A DNA stretch of 64,000 bases from Staphylotrichum longicolle (taxonomy: Eukaryota > Ascomycota > Sordariomycetes > Sordariales > Chaetomiaceae): positions 1,436,468 through 1,500,467 of the forward strand of contig JAHCVI010000005.1 in NCBI GenBank assembly GCA_019096155.1. The letters are read 5' to 3'. The notes under the pieces were generated by a model. That model was not told where the DNA came from. It ran no database searches and saw only the letters and a list, made by a program, of their open reading frames with translations. Numbering within the stretch: position 1 is the stretch's first letter; each line of letters starts with the position of its first letter. Shown piece after piece: positions 20,448 through 31,816 of the stretch. The translations under genes and the position numbers were made by a program.

Positions 20448-21605
20448 GGTTTGCGACCGGAGCCGGGTTGCCGGGTTTGCCGCACGGTTTGGTTCGGTCG
20501 TCGCTCTTCGGGTCCGCGCGTCTGGGAGAAGGGTCGTGGAAGGGTCGGAAGGGGAGAGTGTTGTTAATTACTGGGTCCCGGCGCGCGACATGCCAACAGA
20601 GATCACAGCGTGCGCCAAAACGGATGGGAAAAACGAGTGGACGGTTGGCGCTTTGCTTCACGAGACAGGAAACACGAAATGAGGGAGGGAGGGAAGCAGA
20701 GTTGAATGAGCGAGCCGATCACAAATTCGGATTGCCAAGTTGTGTGTGGTTGGAGCAGCACACCTCCCTGACCCGAACAGCCTCCCTGACGACCCCTGTT
20801 CTCCACGCCCACGCCTCAAAGAGGGCCCATCGAAGGTTCATCCAGGCTTCCCCAAACTGGCTAAAACATTGGTCGGATATTTGGGACCCACCTGCGTCGG
20901 CGGCGGCACCCATCCCTCTGCATCTCTGCAAGGACTAAATGATCGAGGACAAGAGAGGCAATGCCAAAGCCTGACTCGGCAATGGGTAAACTCTGCCATC
21001 TTGACCAGACCACAGCAAAACCCGTCTGATCTCAACTCGTCCCTGCAGACGGGAGCCGTGCATCAGAGGCTGAGGGTTCTGCAGATCTTTCCATTGATGC
21101 AAAAATACGTTAGAAAGTTCAGACGGAGGGGATGAGCCTGGAAATGACCTAGCGCGGCCGTCGCCACCCCACGCTAATGTCGGCTAGTCGGCTGGCCCAG
21201 ACCTGACGGGGCCTGACAGGCTCGACAGGGCCTGGCAGGCGACGCGTTGCCATTCCAGACGATTTCCGATCTCAGGGGTACCTCATCGCAATTGCAAATG
21301 CTCCAGCGCCATTGGACGTTGGGTGGACATGTCGATGCAAGATTGCAGCACGCGACGATTGCAATGGTGTCGTGTCCGTGATTTGGCTGTGCTATCCAAA
21401 CGTTCCCGAGGATGGCAATTGAGGAGAGCTGTTGTGTTGTCGCAGATGACTGTGAGATAATCACTTTGAGATTGAGGTGGTTGGAACAGGAACATGCAGA
21501 AAACATCGTGGTTGCGAAGACGGTAGCTAAGCCATTGCCTGACATCTGGATTGCTTCCACACAAACACCCAAATCTCCATTTTTATGCCTTTAACGGCGA
21601 GTTCC
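20448..21605. other. Intergenic, 1.16 kb
   Basis: It holds the DUF3405 promoter and leader and the 3' end of BIO2. At 21199-21243 there is a short run of degenerate GCCTGACAGG-like repeats. Nothing else is supported. Confidence 0.4.
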
Positions 21606-22906
21606 TCAAGCCTGGTCCGCAGCAACATCCCCCGCGGCCACCGGCGACTTCTGGAAGCTCTTCATCGGCTCGAGCCCCCAGCGCCCAAACATGGCCGCGT
21701 CCTCGTCCCACCCGTTGCACTCGGTCGTCAGCATCTTCTCGCCCGTAAAGATGGCGTTGGCGCCCGCCATGAAGCACAGCGCCTGCTGCTCCTCGGCCAT
21801 CGTCTTGCGCCCCGCCGCGATGCGGATGATGGTCGCCGGCATGAGGATGCGCGCCGCCGCGATCGTGCGCAGCATGCTCGTGAACTCGAGCGGCTTCCTG
21901 TCGCCGAGCGGCGTGCCCTTGATCGGCACGAGCGCGTTGACGGGGAAGCTCTCCGGGTGGCTCGGCAGGGTCGCGACCGTGTGCAGCAGGCCGATGCGGT
22001 CCTCGGAGGACTCGCCCAGCCCCAGGATGCCGCCCGAGCACACGTTGATGCCCGCGTCGCGCACGTGGCCGAGCGTCTTGAGCCGCTCGTCGTAAGTGCG
22101 CGTCGAGATGATGCTGGGGTAGAACTCGCGGCTCGTGTCGACGTTGTGGTTGTACGCCGTCAGGCCGGCCTCCTTGAGCTCCTTGGCCTGCTGCTCGTCG
22201 ATCATGCCGAGCGTCACGCACACCTCCATGCCCATGCCCTTGACCCCCGAGACCATCTCCTTGATGTTGCGGAGGCTGTTCTTGCGGCCGCGCATGTCGC
22301 GCCACGCGGCGCCCATGCAGAAGCGCGTGCTGCCGTTCTCCTTGGCGATGCGCGCCGCTTCGAGCACCGACTCGACCGACTCGACCCGCTTCGCCTCAAG
22401 GCCGGTGCCCTTTTGGTAGCGCGTGGACTGGGCGCAGTACGAGCAGTCCTCGGAGCAGCCGCCGGTCTTGATGTTCATCAGAGTGCAGAGCTGGACCTCG
22501 GACGGATTGTGGAACCGGCGATGGACGTTGGCCTGTCCGGGAGTTAGCCCACTCATCTTTTGCAGGAGAAACAACGACCAAAACTCACAGCTTGGAAGGC
22601 CAGCTCCATCAGCGGCTGGTAGAAGATGGCTGAGATCTCCGCCCTGGTCCAGTCATGTCTCGGGGCAGTCGCCGCGACTGCTTCTTGCAGAATGCGCTTT
22701 GCTCGTTGCTGACGTTCCGCATCCTGTGTCGGCGTTGTGGCGCTGGACAGAGGTTGCTGAGGCGGGGGCGGGGGAGGGGATGCTGGTGATGGCACAGGCT
22801 GTTCCGCGGCAACTGTTGACATGCGGGCATGGGAGTTGCCGAGACGAGCCGTGCAACGGAGCTGCATGCGGGCAGTCCGCAGCACGGGTTGGAGAGACGC
22901 CCTCAT
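21606..22906 (-). CDS. BIO2: Biotin synthase, mitochondrial
   Basis: Radical-SAM enzyme that inserts sulfur into dethiobiotin in the last step of biotin synthesis. Two exons, 22906-22589 and 22532-21606 (minus), total about 414 residues. The intron (gtgagt...ggacag) falls in ELAFQA|ANVHRRFHNP, so the conserved block reads through. The [4Fe-4S] ligands are in GGCSEDCSYCAQS. The region of the second cluster is represented by TRFCMGAAWR, EVCVTLGM and YNHNVD. The N-terminus is basic and lacks acidic residues, as in a mitochondrial presequence, consistent with known fungal Bio2. The methionine at 22906 is chosen; the open frame extends 30 codons upstream, and an internal methionine lies about 28 residues in. 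Intact and typical in length apart from a Pro-rich N-terminal extension. Confidence 0.95.
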
Positions 22907-23521
22907 GTCGCAGGTATGTGCCGCAACTGCAACGATCTGGGACTGGTTGGTCCTTTCTTGGGAAGAGAATAAGAAAGGAGTGTAAAGGTGCCTCAACCAG
23001 TCAATTCGCTCTCAATTTGTTGAGCAGTTGAGGGAGGGTATGCATGAGGGCGCATCCCGCGTTCAGCTGCAACCCTAGGTGGGGTCGTTTCGGGAGAGAG
23101 TCCATCATCGCCGCGGGATGACTCAACGAGCGCATGCAAAACTTCCCAAGAAACCCCAAAGAAAACAAACTGGGGAGGTTGAAGGCCCTGGTTTCTCCCA
23201 GTCTTGCACGCCCTGAGTCCAGCGTGAAATGGGTGAGTCGTGACGTCTGGACAAGCATCTATCCGCGGCAACGGCCTCGGTCTCCGCGGCTGCCGCGCCC
23301 AGGTCAATGGGCCGAGAGGCATCCCGAGTCTAAGCGCTGTGCGAGACTTGACCTGGCTTGCGCGGCTTTGCTGTCGTAGAATGACTGCCCGTGTTTTTGT
23401 CGCCAGATTTGTTGTCAGCCATGGAAAGAGATCAACGGCGGTGAGCTGCCCCAGCCTTTCTCTTTCACGCCGCTGCTCGTCGTTCTTCACGTGCCGTGCT
23501 CCGTGTCGCGCAGCTGCGATC
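22907..23521. other. Intergenic between two minus-strand genes, 615 bp
   Basis: It contains the BIO2 promoter and the 3' end of PSF3. A long minus-strand open frame across it (22993-23739) is Arg-rich, overlaps PSF3 and looks spurious. Confidence 0.4.
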
Positions 23522-24229
23522 TCAGTGCTTCTTGACACCCTCCATCCACTCTTTCCCAGACTTTGCGCCGTCGTGCGCTTTGCGGAATAGCTTCCTCTCC
23601 CACTCGTCCAGTCCTCTGAGAAACTCTTCACCCGCACCGCCAATACCGAGGTTGCTCCCCTCCTCGGCGCCCTTGCCCCTATGCCCGACCCCGCCAACTT
23701 TGCGGGCATGTAACGCGACTTCGGACGCTCGTGTGACAAATGTTTTGCGGAGGACGGCGGCCAGTTCTTGCTCCTCGGAGAGTTCCATCATGTGTGTTCC
23801 CAGTCCGTAAAAGTGCGGGCTCTGGTCGCGCAGCGGCACGGCGCGAGGGTCCGCCTTGAGCGCCTGGATGACATCGTTTCCGAGTGCTGGTGGCAGGTCG
23901 AAGGTCACGAACGACTTGCCCTCGACGTCCCCCGTGTTGGCGATGACGAGCATCTCGGCCAGCCACAGCGGGAGGTTGACCTTGGCTCCAGTCTTGAGCG
24001 GCTGCGTAGGAGTGTTGTCAAGGTACCCAAGGTCGGGGATGTCGAGCTGAAAAGTGCATGGTATTTTCTGTGGAAAAGAAAGCAATGGTTAGCCGCGATG
24101 ATTGCGCATTGAGCAGCATTTCACGGTTTCGACGAGAGGCATTCTCGAGTTTGGGTAGGTATCTTGGGCCGAAGGGATGCGCTTTACCTCGGACTCGGTG
24201 AGAATGGAATCAATGTCGTAGTAAGACAT
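23522..24229 (-). CDS. PSF3: GINS complex subunit Psf3 (DNA replication)
   Basis: Psf3 is one of four GINS subunits that join Cdc45 and Mcm2-7 in the replicative helicase. Two exons, 24229-24188 (14 codons) and 24067-23522 (minus), total 195 residues, the usual size. The N-terminus MSYYDIDSILTESE|KIPCTF matches the family, with the 120-nt intron exactly between the first helix and the beta segment. Other family blocks are LDIPDLGYLD, KVNLPLWLAEML and HFYGLGTHMMEL. The C-terminal helix WERKLFRKAHDG is conserved in character. A short first exon followed by a fairly long intron means an open-frame scan alone would miss the start. Intact. Confidence 0.92.
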
Positions 24230-24686
24230 GTTGAGCAGCTGAAAGTCGTTGAGTTGCTGAGAGGTAAGACCGAAAACAGAGACAAAACAGTAAGCAACAC
24301 CAGGCTTGCGTTCCTCGAAACACAGCTTTGTCAATCCTCTGCCCCAGTGAGACGCGATTTGGGGCCACGCGGGTGTGGCTCCTCCAGGAGACCAGGCTCA
24401 GCCAAGCACTGGGATTGGAACAAGCGCCAAGCCGCTGAGAGGAAAGCCACGCTTAGCAATTCGCGAGCGCTGCTCTTGGCGGGTGTGGGGCAATGACGAA
24501 ATTGTTGCCGAAGCTTCGCCCGAGCTTCGACGGAACACCGACCCAAGTTCCCACTGTTTGACAATCGGCTCTCCGGCACATCCCATCTGCTCAGAAGGTA
24601 TCAACATCCGAAAGCCCGGCTCTTGACTTCTGCAACTTTCAATTGACAATCCAGCGCTCAGATTGAACACAATACCCAGCTGCACC
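24230..24686. promoter_or_regulatory. Divergent promoter region between PSF3 and SOD2
   Basis: 457 bp separate the start codons of PSF3 (minus) and SOD2 (plus). Both promoters must lie here unless leaders are very short. No specific transcription-factor site is claimed. Confidence 0.55.
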
Positions 24687-25582
24687 ATGTCGTCCACTCT
24701 CCTCCGCACCGTGCCTGCCCTTCGTGGAGCTCTCCGAGCTTCCGGCGCCCCCAAGGCCGCCGCCATGGCCAGCACCACCTTTGTGCGCGGCAAGGCGACG
24801 CTTCCCGATCTTTCCTGTGAGTGCATTGACAACCTGACCTACACCCAGCGGCCCCAGGCAGCCACGCTCAGAGGCGCAAGCTCTCAAGGCGGTTCGTGCC
24901 GGAAACCTGTCGATCGCAGCTAACCAGGCGCACTCTGCAGACGACTACGGCGCCCTCGAGCCGCACATCTCGGGCAAGATCATGGAGCTGCACCACACCA
25001 AGCACCACCAGACCTACGTCAACGGCCTCAACAGCGCCCTCGAGACCATCGCCGAGGCCGAGAGCAAGGGCGACTTCACCAAGGCCGCCAGCGTCGCCCC
25101 GCTCCTCAACTTCCACGGCGGCGGCCACATCAACCACACCCTCTTCTGGGAGAACCTGGCCCCCGCCAGCCGCGACGGCGGCGGCGAGCCTGACGGAGCC
25201 CTCAAGGTGCGTCTCCGAACACACTCTGCCCCACTCTTCTCCCCTGCCGCTGGCCCCCACCACTGACGCACAACCACAGAAAGCGATCGACTCCGACTTT
25301 GGCTCCTTCGACACCTTCCGCAAGCAGATGAACACGGCGCTCGCCGGCATCCAGGGCAGCGGCTGGGCCTGGCTCGTCAAGGACAAGTCGGCCGGCACCC
25401 TCGGTCTGGTGACGCGCGCCAACCAGGACCCCGTGTCGGGCCCCTTCGTGCCGCTGCTCGGCATCGACGCCTGGGAGCACGCCTACTACCTGCAGTACGA
25501 GAACCGCAAGGCCGAGTACTTTGACGCCATCTGGAACGTCATCAACTGGAAGACGGTGGCCGCCCGGTACGGCAAGGATTAA
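24687..25582 (+). CDS. SOD2: Manganese superoxide dismutase, mitochondrial
   Basis: It converts superoxide to oxygen and hydrogen peroxide in the mitochondrial matrix. Three exons, 24687-24816, 24941-25206 and 25280-25582, total 232 residues. The first ~38 residues are basic and hydroxylated with no acidic residue, a good presequence; the mature protein starts near KATLPDLSYDYGALEPHISG. Metal ligands are the His in ELHHTKHHQTYV, the His in HINHTLFW, and Asp and His in GIDAWEHAYYLQYENRK. GGGHINH and the AIWNVINW end are typical for the Mn/Fe family; the mitochondrial presequence favours the mitochondrial form. The introns are 124 and 73 nt. Intact. Confidence 0.95.
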
Positions 25583-25737
25583 GTGTGTGTTGGGTGGGAA
25601 TGTGTTGATTGTGTGTACCATGTTAGCGTGAGCTCGATCTGTGTTGAGGATCTGATGTCGAATCCGAAGTTTCTCTCCCTGCGGTGGAGCGGAAGTTCTC
25701 AAGTTCCAAGGCGTATCAACCTGGCTTTGTCGAAGCG

Positions 25738-26150
25738 TGTTCGCACAGGACTCCTTTCCCTCGTCGAAGTATAGAAAGAACACCCCCTTCTCGGCCAGCT
25801 TCCTGGCCGAGACAACGGCAACAAAAAGGGGCCCCCTGTCTTGCCACCTCCCATACAAGTAGACATGTCGATGAGACGCGCGCCCCGCGGCTTCGCGCGA
25901 CGCCCGGTCGGGTTTGTCGGAGAGGGTGATGAAGGACGTCGGCTCGCGTTGGTTCCAGTCGAGGTGTTGAGTGATAGACCGGATGGTGCTGTGGTGCCCA
26001 TAACGCATGCAGTAGAGGTTGTTATCGCCCGCTTCGATCCCGTAGCCGGGGATGTATGTAAGGGGTCTGTGAGAAGCGGTCATAGACCTGGTACAGTTTG
26101 AACTCATGGTCACGGAGAAAGTTGAACTGGTGGGGTGAGAAGTCCTGCAT
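25738..26150 (-). pseudogene. DUF7587-like gene remnant
   Basis: On the minus strand a frame beginning at 26150 gives MQDFSPHQFNFLRDHEFKLY and QVYDRFSQTPY. It then stops, while the adjoining frame continues with PGYGIEAGDNNLYC, ITQHLDWNQREPTSFITLSD, FVAVVSARKLAEKGV and FLYFDEGKESC. Together they resemble the fungal DUF7587 domain (HLDW..REPT.FI core). One frame break near 26070 separates the halves, and the 3' end runs into sequence antisense to SOD2 with no defined end. No complete gene model fits, so this is called a remnant. The function of the family is unknown; its members are often found in variable, accessory parts of fungal genomes. Confidence 0.5.
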
Positions 26151-26827
26151 GTGATCTTGTAAGGATCGCCTGGGTCTTGAGCGTGGCGACGTTCACAAGG
26201 GCATGCGTGTGCTAGACAGTGCAACAGTTGTTGTCATCTACGTGGATGTGTGCCTGAATGTTCTTCGCTTCCGGGTAGGGTTTCTAACTCCTGTTTCTAA
26301 CTTCTGTTTTTCTTTTTTTTTCTCTTCCTCTTCCTCTTCCTCTTCCCTTCCTCTTCCTCTTCTTTTTCTTTTTCATTTTCCATTTCCAGCTTTTCCTTCT
26401 CCTTCTCCTCTTTCTTTTTCTTTTCCTTCTCCTTTTCTATTTATTTTGCCTTATCCCTTTTTCTTTTCCCCTTTCCCTTTCCTTTTCCTTCTCTCATTTT
26501 TACTCTATTTAGTGTCTTTTCTTTAGATAACGAGCAGGGACAATTAGAATTGAGAGTCAAGGTTCTTAGGTAGTCTCCTCCTAGACCAAAAACCAAAAGA
26601 AAAAACGTCGTACACTAAATCCACCAATACCATTGGAAAAATTCTCAAAGATTGGCACTGGCAAACCATGTCCAATTCTATCACTACTCTAATCAACTAT
26701 CTTTCTCCATACTTTCAATCCCCATCACATCGCCTCTCAACATGCAACGTCGCCCCCTATTGCCCCCATCCCATCCCAACCTTCTCGTCTCTAGACCTCT
26801 TGGTCATTCCCCAAACACCCCATCCAC
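26151..26827. other. Low-complexity, AT-richer intergenic stretch
   Basis: It contains a long pyrimidine tract (separate entry) followed by about 300 bp of A/T-richer unique sequence up to the copper amine oxidase stop codon. No gene is supported. Confidence 0.5.
26306..26512 (+). repeat. Polypyrimidine (C/T) tract, about 200 bp
   Basis: Nearly all bases are C or T, built of degenerate cttcct and tttctttt units. Such tracts can form triplex (H-DNA) structures and are prone to length change. It lies 3' of the amine oxidase gene. Confidence 0.85.
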
Positions 26828-29232
26828 CTAAATCGTCACCCAGGGCAAAATCTTGGTCGCCGGCTCCTCCACCTCCACCTTGCACATCGGCAGCGGAATC
26901 CCATAGTCCTCGTACGAGATCGCGCCCGTCTTGGCATCCGACAGCACGACCCTGCGGTTCCGCAGATCCCCCTCGGGCGCGCGGTCGAAAAAGTTCTGCG
27001 GCGCAAACACGATGCTGCTCACGGCCTCGCTGAACAGGGTGACGGGCACGTCCTCGGAGCGCGTGTAGTGGTGCATGCCGAGGTTGAACCACACGACCAG
27101 ATCCTCGCCGTCCACGCCCTCGCCGTCGAAGAACTTGGCAAAGTCCTGCTGGGGCTTGGAGGGCAGGTTGATGTTGTGCCAGCTGTTGGCGTAGGGCTCG
27201 TTGTCGTGCTGTCGCGTGACGGCCAGGTCGGATTTGAGCATGTGGGATTGGTGGAGGGAGAAGGGGGAGTCGGCGATGGAAAGGTGGATCGGGGATTTGC
27301 CCGGGACCAGGCGGTAGCCGCGCGGTGTGCCCCATTTGTTGGGGGAGGTTGGGTTGATGACGGTGAACATGGACTGGCCGTTAGGCGCCCAGTTGAACTG
27401 GGTTTCGGTCTCGAGGTTGTGGGACTTGAGGGACATCTGGGTGAAGGTGCCGAGCTCGGGGAACCAGGGCTGCGTCTGGTTGACGACGGTCAGGTCGGTG
27501 CGCTGCAGGCTGTTGGCTGCCGTGATGATATCGAAGTCGGCCTTGAAGTTGATGACGTGGTCGTGATAGCTGCCCTGGGTGGAGGTGTAGACGCGGGGGC
27601 CGAACTCACCCTGGTCCTCGTAGTAGGGGGAGGACTGCAGGTAGCCCGAGGCGCGGACTTCAATCTCCATGGAGCCGTCGACGTGGAAGGCGTAGTCAAA
27701 GAGGTAGTCGTAGTTGCCGACGGTGGCGACGGTCCTGACGTGCAGCGCCGAACCCTTGACGGAGCCGAGGTGAGAAAAGCCATTGGGGTTCCCCCTGCTG
27801 CCAGTGCGATGGCGGGCCAGCGGGTAGCCTGAGTCAGCCTCAAAAATGCAGATGGCGGCCGGGTGAACCTCGGTGGTGCCGCTGCCGGTCGGGAAGCTGA
27901 TGTTGAGCATCGTGGCACCGTACGGGCAGTCGAAGCCCTCCACCAACGTGGCCGAGTAAGTCCCTATCGAGAAATAGGTGTCGTGATACACTGTATTTGA
28001 GGCTTTGGGCTGATTGCCGGCGTACTGAGCCGCAGCCTCTTGCAGAGACAGCTCGTAGAGGATGCGGTCGCCCTTGAAGCGGATGTCGTAGAACTGCAGG
28101 CCCAGGACACGCGTGAAGCTCATGTAGAAGGACCAGCCCATGAATTCGACGTACTGCTGCTCGCGGTCCAGCTTGTACCGCTTGCCCCCGACTTCCAGGC
28201 TCTGCGGCGAGAGGCGGTCCTCGAGGTCACGCACACCCATCTCGGGCTTGTGGTCCAGAATGGCCCACGAGTTGTCCCGTGTCTGCGGATAAGGGTTCTT
28301 CAGCTCGCCAGCCTCAAATGCCGCGCGGAGTGCAGCAGTGGTGGGAAAGAAGCGAGTGTTGGTCACGAATCCGCGCAGCGAGTACTTGGTGATGTCGGTG
28401 CCCGTGATGTCCAGCAGGACGTAGAAGTCCAGGGGCACCATGTACGACGCCTGCCCCGGGTACCGGAACATGCTGGTAACCCACGACGTGGTGCCATCGA
28501 GCGAGTTGGGCCCCGTGCTTGCCTCCACGATGTCGGTGCGGTTGTCAGAGGAACCATAGTATGTGCCGTTGATCAGGGCCTTGGTGATGTCGGCGACCTC
28601 CGTCATGACCGACTTCAGCAGCGGCTCGTAGCCCGCGCTGCGCTTGCCATCAAGATAGCGAGCGTTGAACGGGACAGTGCCGCCGCTGCCGCCGTTGAAG
28701 ATGTAGTCGTATTTTGCGAGGGTTGTCTTGTTGGAAACGGGGAGCGGGCCGACCATGTACTCCTGAGACACGGGCTCCACCTTGCCGCCTTCAAAAACGA
28801 CAACTCGGGCGTACTTGGGCGGCGCTTCAGCCGTGCCATCAATGTAGGTCAAGACTGAAGATTTGTTGGTATCTAGGAGTCTCATGTCAGCTTGGTCAGA
28901 GGCTCAGGGTGTTGGCAGGGTCGGATCTCACGCAGCGTGTCGATCCAGAAAACGTAGTTGTCGGTGAGCGTAGCGTTCGTGGGATTGGTGAGATTCAGGC
29001 CTTGCTCTGGAGCGTGGACAAAGGCCCAGACTGCCTTGACGTCTGCCGGCGAAATCGGGGCCCATGGGTTAGCCTTGGGGGCCTTCACATGAGGCGCCTC
29101 ATCCGAGAGACCACACGTGCTGGCTCCGGCGGAAGCGAGACTTATGGCTCGGCGCCAAAGGTCGGGCTCAGGACGGGCTTGAACGGAGAGGGCGGTGGCG
29201 GCGAGAGCCGCCAGAAGGTGTTTGACGAACAT
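26828..29232 (-). CDS. Secreted copper amine oxidase
   Basis: Oxidises primary amines to aldehydes with release of ammonia and hydrogen peroxide. Two exons, 29232-28932 and 28872-26828 (minus), about 781 residues. A signal peptide (MFVKHLLAALAATALSVQA) shows secretion, unlike peroxisomal relatives. The topaquinone tyrosine is in TVGNYDYLFDY, the catalytic-base region is around FYVLLDITGTD and GTYSATLVEGFDCPYGA, and two copper histidines are in SYHDHVINFKADFD with a third in the HQSHMLKSD region. The open frame extends upstream of 29232, but the signal peptide makes this the likely start. The intron is 59 nt. Length and motifs match the family; intact. It could serve nitrogen scavenging from amines. 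Confidence 0.92.
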
Positions 29233-30286
29233 CTTCGGTAGCTTTCCAGAGATGTCGATGAGGTTGGAGAGCTGGGTGATTGCGTTATTGGTCTTCAAGG
29301 AGGCATTCTGCCTTGCTTTATACTTGCTCTCTGGCACCAGCAACTGCATTGGGACTCTCAAGACAGGAAGATAGCCATCTTGCTGGCGATCACCGGCGCC
29401 CAAACTGCAGTCCGAACACCGGCGAGGAGGATCACCGAACACCACAGATAAGAATCAAGATGTCAACAACACGATGCTTGGCGAGAACCGCTGCAGTCAA
29501 TAGCTTGTCACTAGCCTGGAGGATTCAAATGCCGCCGGCAACGGACTGTGACGGCAGAGGATAGAGGTTGACCCATCCCGAGTCTTCTGATACCAACCTT
29601 CTGGTTGGCCGAGGGGGGCAGTCCATGAAGGGGACCTGCTTTGCAGGTGGGTAGGAGAGAGATGCCAAGCCGGTAGACATCGCCATCTTCTTTGCTGTTG
29701 TTGTCCGTATCTCGGGAGGTACACTAGCCTCCCACTTGCCATGCAAGTCACTGGACCATGCCATCCATGGCTAGCTGAATTCTTTGTTCAACCGGCTCCG
29801 GGGCCTGCCGACCGGAGGGCCTTCGGGTCCTTCGGGGCGCCAAGGCCGCCGTTGACAGATTCGGCAGCTGGATGCGGAGCCGCTTGTACGGATTCTCGGG
29901 GCCGTTATCTACGCGTGGTGGTTAGCAGGTTGCCAAGGACTGCTTTCCCCTCACAGGCTCACACCGACAAGATAAGATATCGATCAGCGAAGCCTAGGTT
30001 TATACATGCCATTCCGTGCAGTCAACGATTCCGGCTCGCGGGGTAATTCATCTTGTCAGATTGATAACGATGGCCGCGTGGGGAAAAGGATTTGCACTGC
30101 CTGGGCTCAGATGCCGGTTGTCGCTGGGGATGCGCCCGCTGCTTTGATACCCCACGGATTGCTGTGTGGTTTTGGAAGAAGTCGGAACTGAGACAAGCTC
30201 CCATCAGGCTTCCAACTTGATCGCCAATGAAAACTTTGACGGCATCGCTTCGTTCCCTGGCTTCCCTCCCGCTGCCTTGCTCCACT
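29233..30286. other. Intergenic, 1.05 kb
   Basis: It contains the promoter of the amine oxidase gene and the 3' end of the following minus-strand gene. Short open frames at 29497-29764 are not convincing. No RNA gene is recognised. Confidence 0.4.
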
Positions 30287-31816
30287 TCAACCACACCTCA
30301 ACCTCTGTGCCGATGTTTCCTCTGAGCGTTTATCCGTATCTGCACCTCCCGTTCCGCTTTCCTCTTCTTCCAGCCCTTCGAGCAGCGTCTCTTTCTCTGC
30401 CCTGTTCTCCTCATCTCCAGACCTCACTCCAGACGACCCAAAGCGAAATAAGGATGCCAGCCATTCACCCCATCTCAACGTCTCGGGAGCTGGTGCAACA
30501 GGGGGCGTCACATCTGGGACATCGAGCTTGCAGCCATGGCGACTCGCCAGATCCTTCGCAATGGAGATCATTTGCACCCGCCGATTTGGGTCCCTGACGA
30601 TGCTTGGAATGAGGTAATGGACGTCGAACGACAGCTTGCGCTCTAGCCGATCTGTTCCCCTCGTAGGAACCTCGGCGGCCATCTCCTGAAGAACACCGGC
30701 ATACCCCGTCCACCCTTGCCAATGGCCCTCGGCGCCAACAGGCTTGCGGCGAGAGTAGTAATAGTAGAACATGGTGGCGGCGTCCCACGTGTAGTAGTCA
30801 CACTCCCAGGTCCCGCTTGTGTCTAGCACATGGATGATCAAGTCCCATGCTTGCTGGTCCGGGATAGCGTGTCCTTGTTTCCATCGCCATGCCGTTGCCG
30901 TGAGAAAGCCGGAGAACCTTTCAAAAGACCACAAAGAATTTAGCTCGGAGTCCCTAGGGGGCGAAGCAAAGAGTGGATAGGCCGGAAACCCGTAGTCAAT
31001 GAGGAGCATGAGCTCGAATATAGCGGAGGGCAGTTTCCCCAAGCTAAACGTCGGACTGATGGTGTTTGTGGCGTCTGCCAACACTCCGGCATTTTTGAAC
31101 TCCATCTCTTCATTGCCACCTGTCCATTCCATCTCGTAGATGATGGCGCCGATGACTTGAAAGACTCTCTCCGCCCCGGCGGGTCTCGCGTTCGAGGTCC
31201 GACCGAGGCGCCGGGATGTGAGGAGAGTGTCTACCGAGTGCTCTCCTGCACGGCGAATCGCTGCTTCCATTTGGGTTGTTGCCCGGTCAAGAGTTTCACG
31301 AGGGTAGCCGGGCTTCACAGCTCCGGCAACGCCTGCGCACAAGAACTGACGGAAAGTCGGGTATTGGGCCCCGTATCCATACCCCGTGTCGCAAAAACAC
31401 CGACAAATGAGCCTCTTGAGCTCCCGACAATCCTGCTCAGTGGCATCCAAACCGTCCTTGCTGCGGTCCGGGGTGTCGTTATTGGAGCCTAAGATGTCCC
31501 AGCTGGAGCCCGGATTGGGAGTGCCCGGATCCGCGTCATTGGGCTGCTCTGAGTCGCGTGGTTGTAGGGCAGGAGGAACGGTGATTGTTGTGGTGCTCGC
31601 ATCCTGGGCGCGGACGATGCTGAGAGAGACGCCGAATATGGGACAGCTTGAAGACATGTTGGCAACAATCCAAACCGAGTTCGTAAGGCGGTTGACGAGT
31701 GGGAGGAGGAGTGGAATGGTGCGGCGGAGAAGGGGGATGGGAGCATAGACTCCATATGCTTTGAAGTCCGAGCACAGGTGCATGAGTAAACAAGATGGCA
31801 ATTCGTGACGCAACAC
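30287..31816 (-). CDS. Unrecognised fungal protein, 509 residues
   Basis: One uninterrupted minus-strand frame. I do not recognise a domain. The N-terminal 60 residues contain a hydrophobic stretch (PIPLLRRTIPLLLPLVNRL) that could be a membrane helix. The middle has aromatic, Cys-containing blocks such as ICRCFCDTGYGYGAQYPTF, YEMEWTGGNEEMEF and DYYTWDAATMFYYYY, which look like folded protein rather than chance translation. The C-terminal 70 residues are charged and low in complexity. The start could also be the methionine about 54 residues in (MSSSCPIFG). It lies between the amine oxidase and a polypurine tract. It is probably a lineage-restricted gene. Confidence 0.6.
   Translation of the reverse strand: MLRHELPSCLLMHLCSDFKAYGVYAPIPLLRRTIPLLLPLVNRLTNSVWIVANMSSSCPIFGVSLSIVRAQDASTTTITVPPALQPRDSEQPNDADPGTPNPGSSWDILGSNNDTPDRSKDGLDATEQDCRELKRLICRCFCDTGYGYGAQYPTFRQFLCAGVAGAVKPGYPRETLDRATTQMEAAIRRAGEHSVDTLLTSRRLGRTSNARPAGAERVFQVIGAIIYEMEWTGGNEEMEFKNAGVLADATNTISPTFSLGKLPSAIFELMLLIDYGFPAYPLFASPPRDSELNSLWSFERFSGFLTATAWRWKQGHAIPDQQAWDLIIHVLDTSGTWECDYYTWDAATMFYYYYSRRKPVGAEGHWQGWTGYAGVLQEMAAEVPTRGTDRLERKLSFDVHYLIPSIVRDPNRRVQMISIAKDLASRHGCKLDVPDVTPPVAPAPETLRWGEWLASLFRFGSSGVRSGDEENRAEKETLLEGLEEEESGTGGADTDKRSEETSAQRLRCG

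Noticed and set aside
21199..21243. GCCTGACAGG-like repeats, considered as a CRISPR-like or satellite array
   Set aside because: Too short and degenerate, with no regular spacers; the genome is eukaryotic.
22993..23739. 248-codon minus-strand open frame between BIO2 and PSF3
   Set aside because: It overlaps the well-supported PSF3 exon in another frame and is Arg-rich.
25202..25735. Long antisense frame through SOD2
   Set aside because: It is a mirror of GC-biased codons in SOD2; only the part beyond about 25738 shows independent domain similarity.
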